46,495 bases of DNA, from NCBI GenBank assembly GCA_964545245.1, contig CAZJFC010000008.1:1-46495 (forward strand). The letters are read 5' to 3'. Both the position numbers and the translations under genes were made by a program. The notes under the pieces are model-generated. The model was not told the origin of the DNA and did not search any database. It worked only from the letters and a program-made list of their open reading frames with translations. This DNA comes from CAZJFC01 sp964545245. GTDB lineage: Bacteria; Pseudomonadota; Alphaproteobacteria; Rickettsiales; 21-14-0-20-44-7. Below, one piece after another: positions 46,425 to 46,495 of this stretch. How positions within the stretch are numbered: the stretch's first letter is position 1; each line of letters opens with the position of its first letter.

Positions 46425-46495
46425 ATGAGCGCAACCGCAACATCCATACGCGATAACCTCGTCCGCATCATGGGCATTACCCCTGAACGCATCCT
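46425..46495 (+). CDS. Unknown protein, 5' end only
   Basis: The frame opens at ATG 46425 and runs off the window after 23 codons (MSATATSIRDNLVRIMGITPER and onward). It is divergent from ppa. The fragment is too short to identify; it looks like a cytoplasmic N-terminus without a signal peptide. Confidence 0.5.
   Translation, partial: MSATATSIRDNLVRIMGITPERI

Overview
The window is a 46.5 kb stretch of an alphaproteobacterial chromosome, probably a draft or metagenome-derived contig because ten N bases interrupt one gene. The alphaproteobacterial placement rests on four things. The complex I operon runs into birA-coaX-rnj and a DUF1467 gene. There is a homologue of the mitochondrial complex I accessory subunit NDUFA12. 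There is a DUF1013/TrcR cell-cycle regulator. TopA carries the long C-terminal repeats common in this class. The host genes are moderately GC-rich; one island is visibly AT-richer. I cannot name a genus. The unusual density of small repeats suggests a less-studied order.

Layout. 1-9557: 3' part of the nuo operon (nuoG partial, H, I, J, K, an unknown membrane-anchored protein, L, M, N). 9593-12955: birA, coaX, rnj, DUF1467 gene. 12940-13362: a four-helix-bundle gene boxed in by 7-bp repeat arrays. 13369-16597: topA and an outer-membrane protein. 16777-21485: an orphan gene, then a minus-strand block (LptM-like lipoprotein, argH, yihY-like; NDUFA12, yajC, rnk). 21766-24622: lon and HU. 24742-28794: tRNA-Val with a 4 kb integrated element bounded by 11-bp direct repeats, carrying a P4-type integrase and four cargo genes, three of them a tight TIGR04255-type cassette. 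28907-33816: tatD, a metallo-beta-lactamase-fold hydrolase, mrcA, trcR. 33829-37754: yejBEF peptide/microcin C importer without yejA. 37856-39317: three small genes. 39318-40233: non-coding DNA with a strongly structured segment next to a 55-residue membrane protein. 40234-46308: fumC, rnd, aspS, a nucleotidyltransferase, a GIY-YIG gene inside nested inverted repeats, and ppa. A truncated gene begins at 46425.

The core genes cover respiration (complex I, fumarase), cofactor supply (biotin ligase, pantothenate kinase), RNA turnover (RNase J, RNase D), DNA topology (TopA, HU), proteolysis (Lon), secretion (YajC), the cell wall (PBP1a) and translation (AspRS).

The most distinctive signals are these: (a) degenerate arrays with a strict 7-bp period that sit exactly at stop codons and just before start codons of many genes, and that also appear inside nuoG and aspS; (b) the tRNA-Val island with its three-gene cassette of unknown function; (c) a roughly 160-nt segment at 40003-40161 predicted to fold into a long branched helix; (d) a GIY-YIG gene flanked by exact 13-bp inverted repeats; (e) an uncharacterised membrane-anchored protein translated within the nuo operon between nuoK and nuoL.
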